Shown here in pieces: positions 1 through 6,697 of a stretch of DNA of 18,046 nt. The stretch spans positions 1 through 18,046 of the forward strand of contig CAYSCH010000183.1 in assembly GCA_964429355.1 (NCBI GenBank). Direction: 5' to 3'. The stretch is from JAAYAY01 sp964429355. GTDB lineage: Bacteria; Planctomycetota; Planctomycetia; Pirellulales; Thermoguttaceae. Every line of letters begins with the position of its first letter. Position 1 is the first letter of the stretch. The position numbers and the translations under genes were made by a program. A model generated the notes under the pieces. That model saw nothing but the letters and a program-made list of their open reading frames with translations. It ran no database searches and had not been told where the DNA came from.

Positions 1-494
1 GTCACCTCGATCTTCGTAGGCACTCAGTCCGCGTGCTCCTCTACTGCGATCCGACCCAACTGACGGGCGACGCGGCAGCCAATTACCGAATTCTCGAAAA
101 GACCGATGTCCCGATCCATCCGTGCTATGAAGATCCGGCGGCGGAAGAACTGCAAGGCTATCTCCGCGGCGCCGCCTGGATCGTCGATGCCCTCCTTGGC
201 ACCGGCGCTCTGGGCGAGCCACGGCCGCCGCTGGACGCCGCGATTGACCAGTTGAACGCCTCCGGAATTCGGATCCTGGCGGTCGACGTTCCCAGCGGGC
301 TGGACTGCGACACGGGCGAACCCGCCCGTCACACGATCCGGGCCGTTCATACATGCACATTCGTTACCTCCAAAATTGGCTACCTGAAACCAAATGCCCA
401 ACCCTTTCTGGGCCAACTCCACGTTCTGGACATCGGTACCCCAGCGAAACTGATCGATGAGTTGCTGGCGAAGGAAGGAGCAGCGAACCCGTGA
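1..494 (+). CDS. nnrE: NAD(P)H-hydrate epimerase (YjeF N-terminal domain), 5'-truncated by the window edge
   Basis: The frame is open from position 3, so the gene begins left of the window; 163 C-terminal residues are visible. The family epimerises the damaged hydrate NAD(P)HX in the cytosol so that the partner dehydratase can repair it. Visible YjeF_N signatures, numbered from position 3, are DALLGTG (about 62-68), the AVDVPSGLDCDTG loop (about 93-105) carrying the conserved Asp and the substrate/potassium-binding region, and the late TSKIGYLKP segment. The protein stops directly after the epimerase fold (TGA at 492-494), so the ADP-dependent dehydratase domain (NnrD) that is often fused in bacteria is absent. 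The GTG at 33 lies inside the fold and is not the true start. The next gene's promoter overlaps this stop codon. The family call is firm. Confidence 0.9.
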   Translation, partial: HLDLRRHSVRVLLYCDPTQLTGDAAANYRILEKTDVPIHPCYEDPAAEELQGYLRGAAWIVDALLGTGALGEPRPPLDAAIDQLNASGIRILAVDVPSGLDCDTGEPARHTIRAVHTCTFVTSKIGYLKPNAQPFLGQLHVLDIGTPAKLIDELLAKEGAANP

Positions 495-523
495 TTGAGC
501 AAGGGCTGACGAGAGTGCATAAT
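495..523 (+). promoter_or_regulatory. Sigma70-like promoter for the zinc-ribbon membrane protein gene
   Basis: TTGAGC at 495-500 and CATAAT at 518-523 are separated by 17 bases, giving 4/6 and 5/6 matches to the TTGACA/TATAAT consensus. Transcription would start near 530, about 88 bases before the ATG at 619. The -35 box overlaps the last base region of the preceding stop codon, suggesting the gene is transcribed apart from nnrE. Identified by eye only. Confidence 0.5.
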
Positions 524-618
524 AGGGAAACCAGTCTGCACGGGGTGTCTTTCGGTCGTTGGAGGTTGGGCAGGCGGACGGGTGATCCAAGGCCAGGCTT
601 TCCGGTGGGAGCCATTCC

Positions 619-1776
619 ATGAAATTCGAGATCGAGTGTCCTCATTGCAGCCGGCGATATACCGTCGAGACCAAAACGGCGGGTAAACAAGTCCGCTGCA
701 AAGCCTGTCAGAAGACCTTTCTGATTCCCACGCTGGCGGCCGAGCCGGAGCCGGCCGTACCGATGGCCGAGTTGATCCTGGAGCCCCTGCCCGCTCCGAA
801 ACCGGCGCCTCTCCAACCTGCGTCTATCCCACCATCCTGGCAGCCTGGCCCGCTTGAACCGGTGCAGCCATTGCAGCCCGTTCGCCGCCGTAAGTACTCG
901 AAGCCGAAACAAGGCTACCGGCCAACCGTGCTGGAGCAGACAGCCAGCGGACTTCTTTTCGCGTCCTTTATGGGAAACATTCTCCATGGACCACCGATCG
1001 GCCCTTTCACCTGGGCATTGCAGGCGGGCCTCCTTGCAGGCGGTTTGATTCTCTGGTTCGTCGCCATGATGCGGCGCGGCTCGCAGATCGGCATCGTCAT
1101 TGTTTGCGGGGCGTCTGTGGTCGCGATGGGGATTCTCGTCTTTCAGTTGATGATGCTCGGCAACCGTAAAGAGCCGCTCCACGCGCAACGTGAGAACGCC
1201 CAGGAGGAAGTAGAGGAATTTCGCTCCACGTTTCCGCAGCAGAAGTCCGGCAATACGACTCGTCCTCCCAGAGGATCGGACCGCAGGCAAACAACCGTGG
1301 CCATGACACCCCAGAGTCCTGTCCCGTCGCGGGGCAAAGACAGCGAGTTGGTGGGAGGAACGGGGGGAGGTCCCTTTCGGTCGGTCAGTCCCAGCGGTCA
1401 ACCGGTGGTGGGATTCACCCATCGGATGGGCAGTTGGGACGGCGAGGCAGCGATCAGTGAGCTGCAGCCCATGTTCGGCTCCGGCGCGACGAGCGGATTC
1501 CTCGGCGGTAGTCAAGGAGCACGCGAGGGTTACGGGCTTGGAGCCCTGGAGGTCGACGCAGCGACGTATGTCAGTGCGGTGCGCCCCGTCTACATGCGGA
1601 TCAAGCCCGACGGGCAACTCGACCCAGCCGACTCCTATGAGGGCGAGTGGATCGGAACACCCACTGGCCGGGCGACCAAGACCCTGCGGAGCGGCCAGTC
1701 CAAGGTGATCGGCATTTGTGGTCGCCGCGCGGCCGTTCTGGATGCGGTGGGTCTGGTGGCCGAACGCGGGTCTTGA
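619..1776 (+). CDS. MJ0042-type zinc-ribbon, two-TM protein with jacalin-like C-terminal domain
   Basis: This 385-residue protein opens with a CPHC...CKAC zinc ribbon (Cys7, Cys10, Cys27, Cys30) of the MJ0042/FmdB-like type. A Pro/Ala/Glu-rich linker follows (about 40-90), then a basic patch (RRRKYSKPK). Two hydrophobic segments at about 132-150 and 156-180 predict membrane insertion. A low-complexity stretch leads to a Gly-rich C-terminal domain (about 244-385). Its pattern, with paired repeats such as VDAATYVSAVRPVYMRI and a final GRRAAVLDAVGLV, resembles the jacalin-like domain common on planctomycete zinc-ribbon proteins. The start has GGAG at 608-611, seven bases upstream of ATG. The function is unknown; the zinc ribbon would lie in the cytosol. 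A sugar-binding role for the tail is inference from fold resemblance. Confidence 0.85.
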   Translation: MKFEIECPHCSRRYTVETKTAGKQVRCKACQKTFLIPTLAAEPEPAVPMAELILEPLPAPKPAPLQPASIPPSWQPGPLEPVQPLQPVRRRKYSKPKQGYRPTVLEQTASGLLFASFMGNILHGPPIGPFTWALQAGLLAGGLILWFVAMMRRGSQIGIVIVCGASVVAMGILVFQLMMLGNRKEPLHAQRENAQEEVEEFRSTFPQQKSGNTTRPPRGSDRRQTTVAMTPQSPVPSRGKDSELVGGTGGGPFRSVSPSGQPVVGFTHRMGSWDGEAAISELQPMFGSGATSGFLGGSQGAREGYGLGALEVDAATYVSAVRPVYMRIKPDGQLDPADSYEGEWIGTPTGRATKTLRSGQSKVIGICGRRAAVLDAVGLVAERGS

Positions 1777-1816
1777 ATGGCCTTGCTCTCTATTGAATGT
1801 GTTGTCACGAAGAAAG

Positions 1817-1838
1817 CCGCGTGGGGCTTGCCCCGCGG
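1817..1838 (+). terminator. GC-rich hairpin downstream of the zinc-ribbon gene
   Basis: CCGCG-T-GGG pairs with CCC-CGCGG around a five-base loop, giving eight pairs with one bulged T, 40 bases after the stop at 1776. The downstream bases are T-rich (TTGGTTACGTCTTT) but not a clean T-run. It could be a terminator or one copy of a dispersed GC-rich palindrome. Confidence 0.35.
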
Positions 1839-1942
1839 TTGGTTACGTCTTTGGGTTGTATGGGAAGTGACAACCTGGTCTCTTGCGTGACCGAACAGCC
1901 TCGCCGGAATCGGCAAGTCCATCCTGCTTATCCCGGCGGTGG

Positions 1943-1972
1943 TTGACTCGCGTGCGAGGATGGCAGTAGTAT
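1943..1972 (+). promoter_or_regulatory. Sigma70-like promoter for the GH109-like oxidoreductase gene
   Basis: TTGACT (1943-1948, 5/6 match) is followed after 18 bases by TAGTAT (1967-1972, 4/6). This predicts a start near 1979 and a leader of about 50 bases before the ATG at 2030. TATCAT overlaps at 1970-1975 as an alternative -10 but is spaced less well. Confidence 0.4.
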
Positions 1973-2029
1973 CATTACCGGCTGATGGCTGCTGATGAAC
2001 CGATTCTGCTATCTTGAAAGGCGCCAACC

Positions 2030-3352
2030 ATGAATGGGATCAACGCTTTCACCAGGCGAGCTTTCCTCCAGACGGCCGCGACCGCGGCTGTCGGCACCGC
2101 CCTGACACAGGCGATGGCCATGGGCGGCGAGCCGGAGCGCACGGTGCGGATCGGTATGGTCGGTGTGGGGAGCCGGGGGACGGGACTGCTGAGCACCATG
2201 CTCCAGTTTCAGGGTGTGCAAGTGCCGGCTGTTTGCGACATTGCCGCCGACCGGGCCGAACGGGCCCAGGGGATGGTGGAAAAAGCCACCGGCGCACGCC
2301 CTGAAGCCTATACACAAGGCGAGCGAGACTGGCAGCGGCTGGTCGAACGCGACGATCTGGACGCTGTGCTCACGGCAACTCCGTGGGACTGGCATGCCCA
2401 AATCATGGTGGCCACGATGAAGGCCGGCAAGTACGCAGGCACGGAGGTGCCGGCGGCCAGCACCGTGGAGGAATGCTGGGACATGGTCCGCACGTCGGAG
2501 GCAACGGGCATGCCCTGCATGATGCTCGAAAACGTCTGCTACTTCCAGGACGCCCTGGCGCTGCTGCGGATGGTTCGTGAAGGAGTTTTCGGCAACCTCC
2601 TCCACGCCGAAGTCGGCTACCAGCACGACTGCCGGTCCCTGATGTTCACGGACGACGGCAAGCTCACCTGGCGGGGCGAGCATGGAGCCACCAAAGACGG
2701 CAATCTCTATCCCACGCACCCCATCGGCCCGGTCGCCCAGTGGATGAACATCAATCGCGGTGACCGGTTCACGCGGATCTCGAGTGTGAGTACGAAGGCC
2801 ACCGGCCTGAAGCAATGCGCGGTGGAGAAGTTCGGTGCGGACCACCCGTTGGCCCAGCGCGACTATGCCCTGGGAGACATCAACACGAGCCTGCTGCAGA
2901 CCGAGAACGGCCTGAGCGTGACTCTCTATTTCGACATGTGCACTCCCAGACCTTACGATCTGGTCTTCAGACTCCAGGGGAGCAAGGGTATCCACATGGG
3001 CGGCGCCGAGGGCAAGATCTACCTGGAGGGAAGGTCGCCCCAGGCCCACACCTACGAGCCCTTCGCACCCTACATGGAGCAATACGCCCATCCTCTTTGG
3101 ACAGCTCTCCAGGAGCGGGCCAAGCAGCATGGCGGCCACGGCGGCAGCGACTACGTGACGATGTACGAATTCCTCAAGGCGATCCGAAACCGGAGTCCTT
3201 TCCCTCAGGACGTCTACGACGCTGCCACGTGGAGTGCGATTGTTCCCCTCTCCATCGCCTCCGTTGCCCAAAAGGGAGCCGTGGTTGAGTTCCCCGATTT
3301 CACCCAGGGCAAGTGGAAGGATCGGCCGCCCGTTGACGTGTACGGGGCGTGA
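2030..3352 (+). CDS. Tat-exported Gfo/Idh/MocA oxidoreductase, GH109-like (alpha-N-acetylgalactosaminidase type)
   Basis: This 440-residue protein begins with a twin-arginine signal (TRRAFLQ, residues 8-14, then an Ala-rich hydrophobic stretch), so it should be exported folded with its cofactor. A Rossmann NAD-binding motif follows (VGVGSRGTG, about 44-52). The middle carries segments I associate with GH109: the VREGVFGNLLHAEVGYQHD helix and NLYPTHPIGPVAQWMNINRGD. Tyr227 and His230 in YPTH have the spacing of the catalytic Tyr/His pair described for the Elizabethkingia GH109 enzyme. That family cleaves glycosides by a bound-NAD oxidation-elimination cycle. The actual sugar cannot be told from sequence, and other secreted planctomycete Gfo/Idh proteins act as plain dehydrogenases. 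AAAGG at 2017-2021 sets the start. An SMI1/KNR4 gene follows after 55 bases. Confidence 0.88.
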   Translation: MNGINAFTRRAFLQTAATAAVGTALTQAMAMGGEPERTVRIGMVGVGSRGTGLLSTMLQFQGVQVPAVCDIAADRAERAQGMVEKATGARPEAYTQGERDWQRLVERDDLDAVLTATPWDWHAQIMVATMKAGKYAGTEVPAASTVEECWDMVRTSEATGMPCMMLENVCYFQDALALLRMVREGVFGNLLHAEVGYQHDCRSLMFTDDGKLTWRGEHGATKDGNLYPTHPIGPVAQWMNINRGDRFTRISSVSTKATGLKQCAVEKFGADHPLAQRDYALGDINTSLLQTENGLSVTLYFDMCTPRPYDLVFRLQGSKGIHMGGAEGKIYLEGRSPQAHTYEPFAPYMEQYAHPLWTALQERAKQHGGHGGSDYVTMYEFLKAIRNRSPFPQDVYDAATWSAIVPLSIASVAQKGAVVEFPDFTQGKWKDRPPVDVYGA

Positions 3353-3407
3353 TGGTGGCCAGCCTGTTTGTTGAAGCAACGAAGCAACAAACGAACGGAG
3401 GTCGTCG

Positions 3408-4238
3408 GTGATCGACTATCCAAGACTATTTGCGGAGATTCTCGCTGCTCATCGAGCCCTTGTTCAGTACGGGGATACAGAACTGGACCGCCAGTTCAAG
3501 CCAGCAACGGAAGAGGACGTGGCGGCCGCCGAGGCCCGCCTCGGTTGTCGTCTCCCGCCGTCCTATCGACAGTTTCTCTTGAGTGTCAACGGCTGTCCCA
3601 AGTTGGGACTGGCGCATGGCGGCCTGCTCCCGGTTCAGAGCATCGACTGGTTCAGAAATCGACACCAGGATTGGATCGACGCCTACACCAAGCCCATCAC
3701 CAACCATCTGCCTGCCGACGTGACCGATGAGCTCCGAATTTTCAGTCCCGAGTTGTTTGATGCGGACGTACATGACATCACGGAAGAAGAACATCTTGCC
3801 CACCCAGACAACACATGTCGCTTTCGTATCGCCTATCTGCATGAGTTGCTGCAAATCGGTGAAGTATTCGATGGTTCGGTCTATCTCCTGAATCCGAAGG
3901 TTACAACAGAATCCGAGGAATGGGAGGCGTGGTCATTTGCCAATTGGTATCCGGGAGCTCACCGAGTTCTTTCGTTCGCCGATTTGATTATGTCTGAGCA
4001 CGAGCATCTCTTATACGAGGTGCATCTCCGATCCGTAGAAGTCGACGAATCTCAAATCATGAAGAAATCGCTGCCGGTGTTGCGCGAGCAGATCGTTGCG
4101 GGTATGCTGCCTGCGCACGCAGTCATTCAATACCTCGAATCGGCGGCGGAGAATGATGAAACGTTCGCCGCATGGATGCGCAAGAAGCAGCCATACTTTG
4201 CTTTGCTGGAGGCTCTCGGGTATCACCGAGGAGACTGA
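3408..4238 (+). CDS. SMI1/KNR4 family protein
   Basis: This 276-residue cytosolic-looking protein has no signal peptide or membrane segment. The SMI1/KNR4 signature lies at about residues 33-62: ATEEDVAAAEARLG, then LPPSYRQFLLSVNG, the usual helix-turn followed by the PxSYxxFL motif. The domain runs through the acidic middle to about residue 190; a helical tail ends in a charged stretch. In bacteria many members are immunity proteins against polymorphic or contact-dependent toxins, but single genes without a toxin are common and no toxin gene is visible here. Translation starts at a GTG with a strong GGAGG six bases upstream (3397-3401). It lies 55 bases after the GH109-like gene, so co-transcription is plausible. 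The family call is good; the role is unknown. Confidence 0.85.
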   Translation: MIDYPRLFAEILAAHRALVQYGDTELDRQFKPATEEDVAAAEARLGCRLPPSYRQFLLSVNGCPKLGLAHGGLLPVQSIDWFRNRHQDWIDAYTKPITNHLPADVTDELRIFSPELFDADVHDITEEEHLAHPDNTCRFRIAYLHELLQIGEVFDGSVYLLNPKVTTESEEWEAWSFANWYPGAHRVLSFADLIMSEHEHLLYEVHLRSVEVDESQIMKKSLPVLREQIVAGMLPAHAVIQYLESAAENDETFAAWMRKKQPYFALLEALGYHRGD

Positions 4239-4265
4239 TCGGGGGAATACTTCATGAGTTCGGTT

Positions 4266-4280
4266 GGGGCAGCGTGCTCC
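4266..4280. terminator. Small hairpin between convergent genes
   Basis: GGGGCA (4266-4271) pairs with TGCTCC (4275-4280), including one G-T pair, around a three-base loop. It lies in the 44 bases between the convergent stops at 4238 and 4283. There is no T-run on either side, so terminator function is only suggested by position. Confidence 0.2.
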
Positions 4281-4282
4281 CC

Positions 4283-6337
4283 CTACTCCGGCAACGTCAC
4301 CACCTTCACCGTCCGCTTCACCGGCCAACTGGCCCGCCGCTCGTCGGCATAGACTCCGATCTTTTCCACGGGGATCGGTTGGAAGCCGATCTTTTCGACG
4401 GCCGTGAGATCTTTGAACTCGATCCGAACGAGTTGGCCGCTGTCGTCTTTGAGGAGTTGGACCCAGTCGGGGTTGTCGTCGAAGACGAGGTTGTCTTCGA
4501 CGGTTTGATACTGCTGCGTGCCCTCGTGGATGTGATTCCACGTGCCGCCGGCGCTGATGTTGCGGGCAAACACGTTGCGTTTGGGAATATTGGGCTCGTC
4601 GTCGAGGATGCCGGCCAGGGTGGGATAACGCTGCTTCCAGAGTTCGCTGTCGATGGGCATGGCGCGGAGCCTGGTTCGGAGGGTATCATTGGGGTCATCG
4701 GTGGCGGCCTTCTGCCAGCCCATGCCGCGGTTGTCGATGTGGGCGGCACGCCGGCACTCGCGGAACACGTTGTTGGTAACGATGTTGTCGTCACCGCCGC
4801 CGATGAAGACGGCCTGGCTGCAGCGCTCGAAGACGTTGCCATAGATCGTGTGGCCGCAGTGCTGGTCGTCCAGATAGATGGTCATGCCGCCGTAACCCGT
4901 GCCGCCGACAATGTCGTGCCAGAAGTTGTGGCGGAGGATGTTGCCCCGTTGGGTCCAGTCGCGGCCGACGTAGTAAGCGCCTGCGTCGCCGCTTTCGTAG
5001 ACGACGTTATGGATCTCGTTGAGCTCGACGATGTGGTCGTTGCCGCCGGCCGAGAGGGCCATGTGGGGCCCGTCGTGGACAAGGTTGTGGGCGATCCGGT
5101 TGCCCACGCCATCGACGCTGACGGCGGTCTTGTAGGTCCTTGCCCGTCGCGAGTAGTGATGGACATGGTTATTCTCGGCGTTGTGTCCTGCCGGGGTGAG
5201 CGTTGGACGGTCGCCACCGGAAAGGCTGATCCCGCCTTCGCCGCAGTAATAGACGTCGCAGCCGAAGACTTCCTGTTTGGTGCCGCCCGAGACGGACACG
5301 GCCTGATGGCCCATATTGCGGATCGTGCAGCCGACGACGTGGCAATCGGTTCCGTCGTGCAGGGAGATCGCGGTGGCTCGGCAGGCTTCGACGGTGAAGC
5401 CCCGAAAGGTCACGTACGACAGGTCCTGGGCACGGATGATTCCGTCGGCCTGGGAGAGCACCGCCTCGGCATCGGGCACCGGCGGCCAGAAGTAGAGCTT
5501 GCCGGCGCTCCGGTCGAGATAGAACTCGCCCGGTTGGTCCAGTTCGCTGAGGAGGTTGTAGGCATACCACCGCGCGCGGCCCTTCGTGATGCCGTAGACA
5601 GGCTTGATCTTCTCCGAGCGGATGAGCACCTGGGCATCGGCGTCGACGCCCACGATCGGTTCGTGCAGCTCGGCCCAGTCGTGGTGCCAGTAGGCGAACA
5701 CCCAGGGATCGGATTCGCTGGTCCAGCGGCCCAGGCGGTCCGTGTCGACCTTGACGCGTACCGGCTCGTCGCATTGCTCGACGCCGCGAAAACCTTCGTT
5801 GGGCCAACGGGCCAGCGTCATCGGCTGATCCTTGTAGAACAATTCCGCCTCGGCCGGCTGGCTGCCCGCGGAGAAGCCGTGCGGGGTCAGTTGGCCATAG
5901 TTGGCAATCCCCTGCGTCTTGAGGTCGGCCACTCGGACGTCGGAACGCGAGTCTTCCGGCAACCGGTCGAGAATCGCCGGCTCGGTCACCGGCGCCCACT
6001 GTTTGACAGGCAGGCCGCCCGTCAGCCGAACTTCCGCTCCCGGCACGGCCCGGTAGACGATCGGCGCCTGTTTCGAGCCGGAATCGTCGGCGGTGAACTC
6101 GACGGCTTTTGACAGCGTGTAGGTTCCCGCAGCGAACAGCACCTCAATTGGCTCGCCGGGCTTTTCTCTCTTGAGCTGACGCACGCGATCGCGTGCGCCG
6201 GCCAATCCGGCCAGCGGGGCCTCTTGAGTGCCGGGGTTGGTATCCTTGCCGCCGGGCGCAACAAAGAGCGTGGTATCTGCCAGGGCGGTTGAGCCTGCCA
6301 GAATGATGGTTGTGATCAGGCAAATTGTGTGTCGCAT
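4283..6337 (-). CDS. Secreted right-handed parallel beta-helix protein (polysaccharide lyase/hydrolase-like)
   Basis: This 684-residue protein starts at the ATG at 6337, with GAGGG upstream. The frame is open for 82 more codons, but these precede a clear Sec signal peptide (residues 1-20, ending ALA before DTTLFVAP). Residues 23-60 (FVAPGGKDTNPGT...) are the usual opening of secreted beta-helix enzymes. From about 300 to 620 there are repeated helix rungs with H/N-rich turns, such as CTIRNMGHQAVSVSGG, HNLVHDGPHMALSAGG and NVFERCSQAVFIGGG. Residues 160-285 form an inserted domain ending in FYLDRSAGKLYFWPP. This layout resembles GH141-like and other glycan-active beta-helix families; which one, and the substrate, cannot be decided here. 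An SGNH esterase gene lies upstream on the same strand, consistent with attack on an acetylated polysaccharide. The remarkably clean frame on the opposite strand is a codon-bias shadow. Confidence 0.88.
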   Translation of the reverse strand: MRHTICLITTIILAGSTALADTTLFVAPGGKDTNPGTQEAPLAGLAGARDRVRQLKREKPGEPIEVLFAAGTYTLSKAVEFTADDSGSKQAPIVYRAVPGAEVRLTGGLPVKQWAPVTEPAILDRLPEDSRSDVRVADLKTQGIANYGQLTPHGFSAGSQPAEAELFYKDQPMTLARWPNEGFRGVEQCDEPVRVKVDTDRLGRWTSESDPWVFAYWHHDWAELHEPIVGVDADAQVLIRSEKIKPVYGITKGRARWYAYNLLSELDQPGEFYLDRSAGKLYFWPPVPDAEAVLSQADGIIRAQDLSYVTFRGFTVEACRATAISLHDGTDCHVVGCTIRNMGHQAVSVSGGTKQEVFGCDVYYCGEGGISLSGGDRPTLTPAGHNAENNHVHHYSRRARTYKTAVSVDGVGNRIAHNLVHDGPHMALSAGGNDHIVELNEIHNVVYESGDAGAYYVGRDWTQRGNILRHNFWHDIVGGTGYGGMTIYLDDQHCGHTIYGNVFERCSQAVFIGGGDDNIVTNNVFRECRRAAHIDNRGMGWQKAATDDPNDTLRTRLRAMPIDSELWKQRYPTLAGILDDEPNIPKRNVFARNISAGGTWNHIHEGTQQYQTVEDNLVFDDNPDWVQLLKDDSGQLVRIEFKDLTAVEKIGFQPIPVEKIGVYADERRASWPVKRTVKVVTLPE

Positions 6338-6360
6338 CGAAGTTCCCTCAAGTTGGAGTC

Positions 6361-6374
6361 CAGGCTTCAGCCTG
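6361..6374. repeat. 14-base palindromic element CAGGCT-TC-AGCCTG
   Basis: A perfect six-base inverted repeat with a two-base centre sits in the 5' leader of the beta-helix gene, about 25-40 bases upstream of its ATG, within the context GAGTCCAGGCTTCAGCCTG. From memory, similar CAGGCTNNAGCCTG units are scattered through intergenic DNA of several planctomycetes, so this may be one copy of a dispersed family rather than an operator. Only one copy is in the window. Confidence 0.4.
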
Positions 6375-6543
6375 CTATCGGAGCTCAATGGGGGTTTTGC
6401 ATTGGAATGGGCAAGGGCATCGAGCGAATCTATGTACAGAATACCGATCGCGGATGCACTTGGTGCCTGGGGTCGCGTGAATAACGTGGCCGCCTCAAGC
6501 TGCGAAACCGCCTTCCACCAGGAGCCGCCTCGTTCTCCGGTAG

Positions 6544-6660
6544 TTCCGGAAACGATTCCAGGACGTGAAGGGCCACAACTCATTCCACGCCATCAAGAAG
6601 GCGCCCTTGAATGTGGCGGTGCAGTGGGCTCCGGTCGGGCCGGAGGACGGGGACCGATAG
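6544..6660 (+). pseudogene. Orphan coding-like fragment (38 codons)
   Basis: A frame bounded by TAG at 6541-6543 and TAG at 6658-6660 has strong G/C bias at third positions (about 32 of 38) and a natural composition (FRKRFQDVKGHNSFHAIKK..., ending WAPVGPEDGDR). It looks like the C-terminal end of a real protein. There is no ATG; GTG at 6568 is the only plausible start and has no clear ribosome binding site. It may be the tail of a decayed gene, possibly of a mobile element. I do not recognise the family. Confidence 0.3.
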
Positions 6661-6697
6661 GGGTTATTCATAGATCAAGTCAAACAGGATGATGAGT

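Larger units (their letters stand above)
6338..6697. other. 360-bp interval between the SGNH and beta-helix genes
   Basis: No full gene is visible. The part near 6338-6400 contains the ribosome binding site of the beta-helix gene and a 14-base palindrome at 6361-6374. The part at 6544-6660 holds a short coding-like frame on the plus strand, listed separately. I saw no good promoter for the beta-helix gene, so transcription from the upstream SGNH gene is possible. Confidence 0.6.

Noticed and set aside
364..1617. 417-codon minus-strand frame over the zinc-ribbon gene
   Set aside because: Arg/Leu/His-rich translation typical of antisense to GC-rich genes; crosses the promoter and start of the real gene.
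2009..3379. 456-codon minus-strand frame opposite the GH109-like gene
   Set aside because: It lacks family resemblance, whereas the plus strand encodes a complete Gfo/Idh/MocA protein with a Tat signal.
4172..6112. 646-codon open frame on the plus strand opposite the beta-helix gene
   Set aside because: Its translation is a run of Val/Asp/Ala/Gly with no fold signature; it is the antisense of a GC-biased gene with a signal peptide and clear beta-helix rungs.
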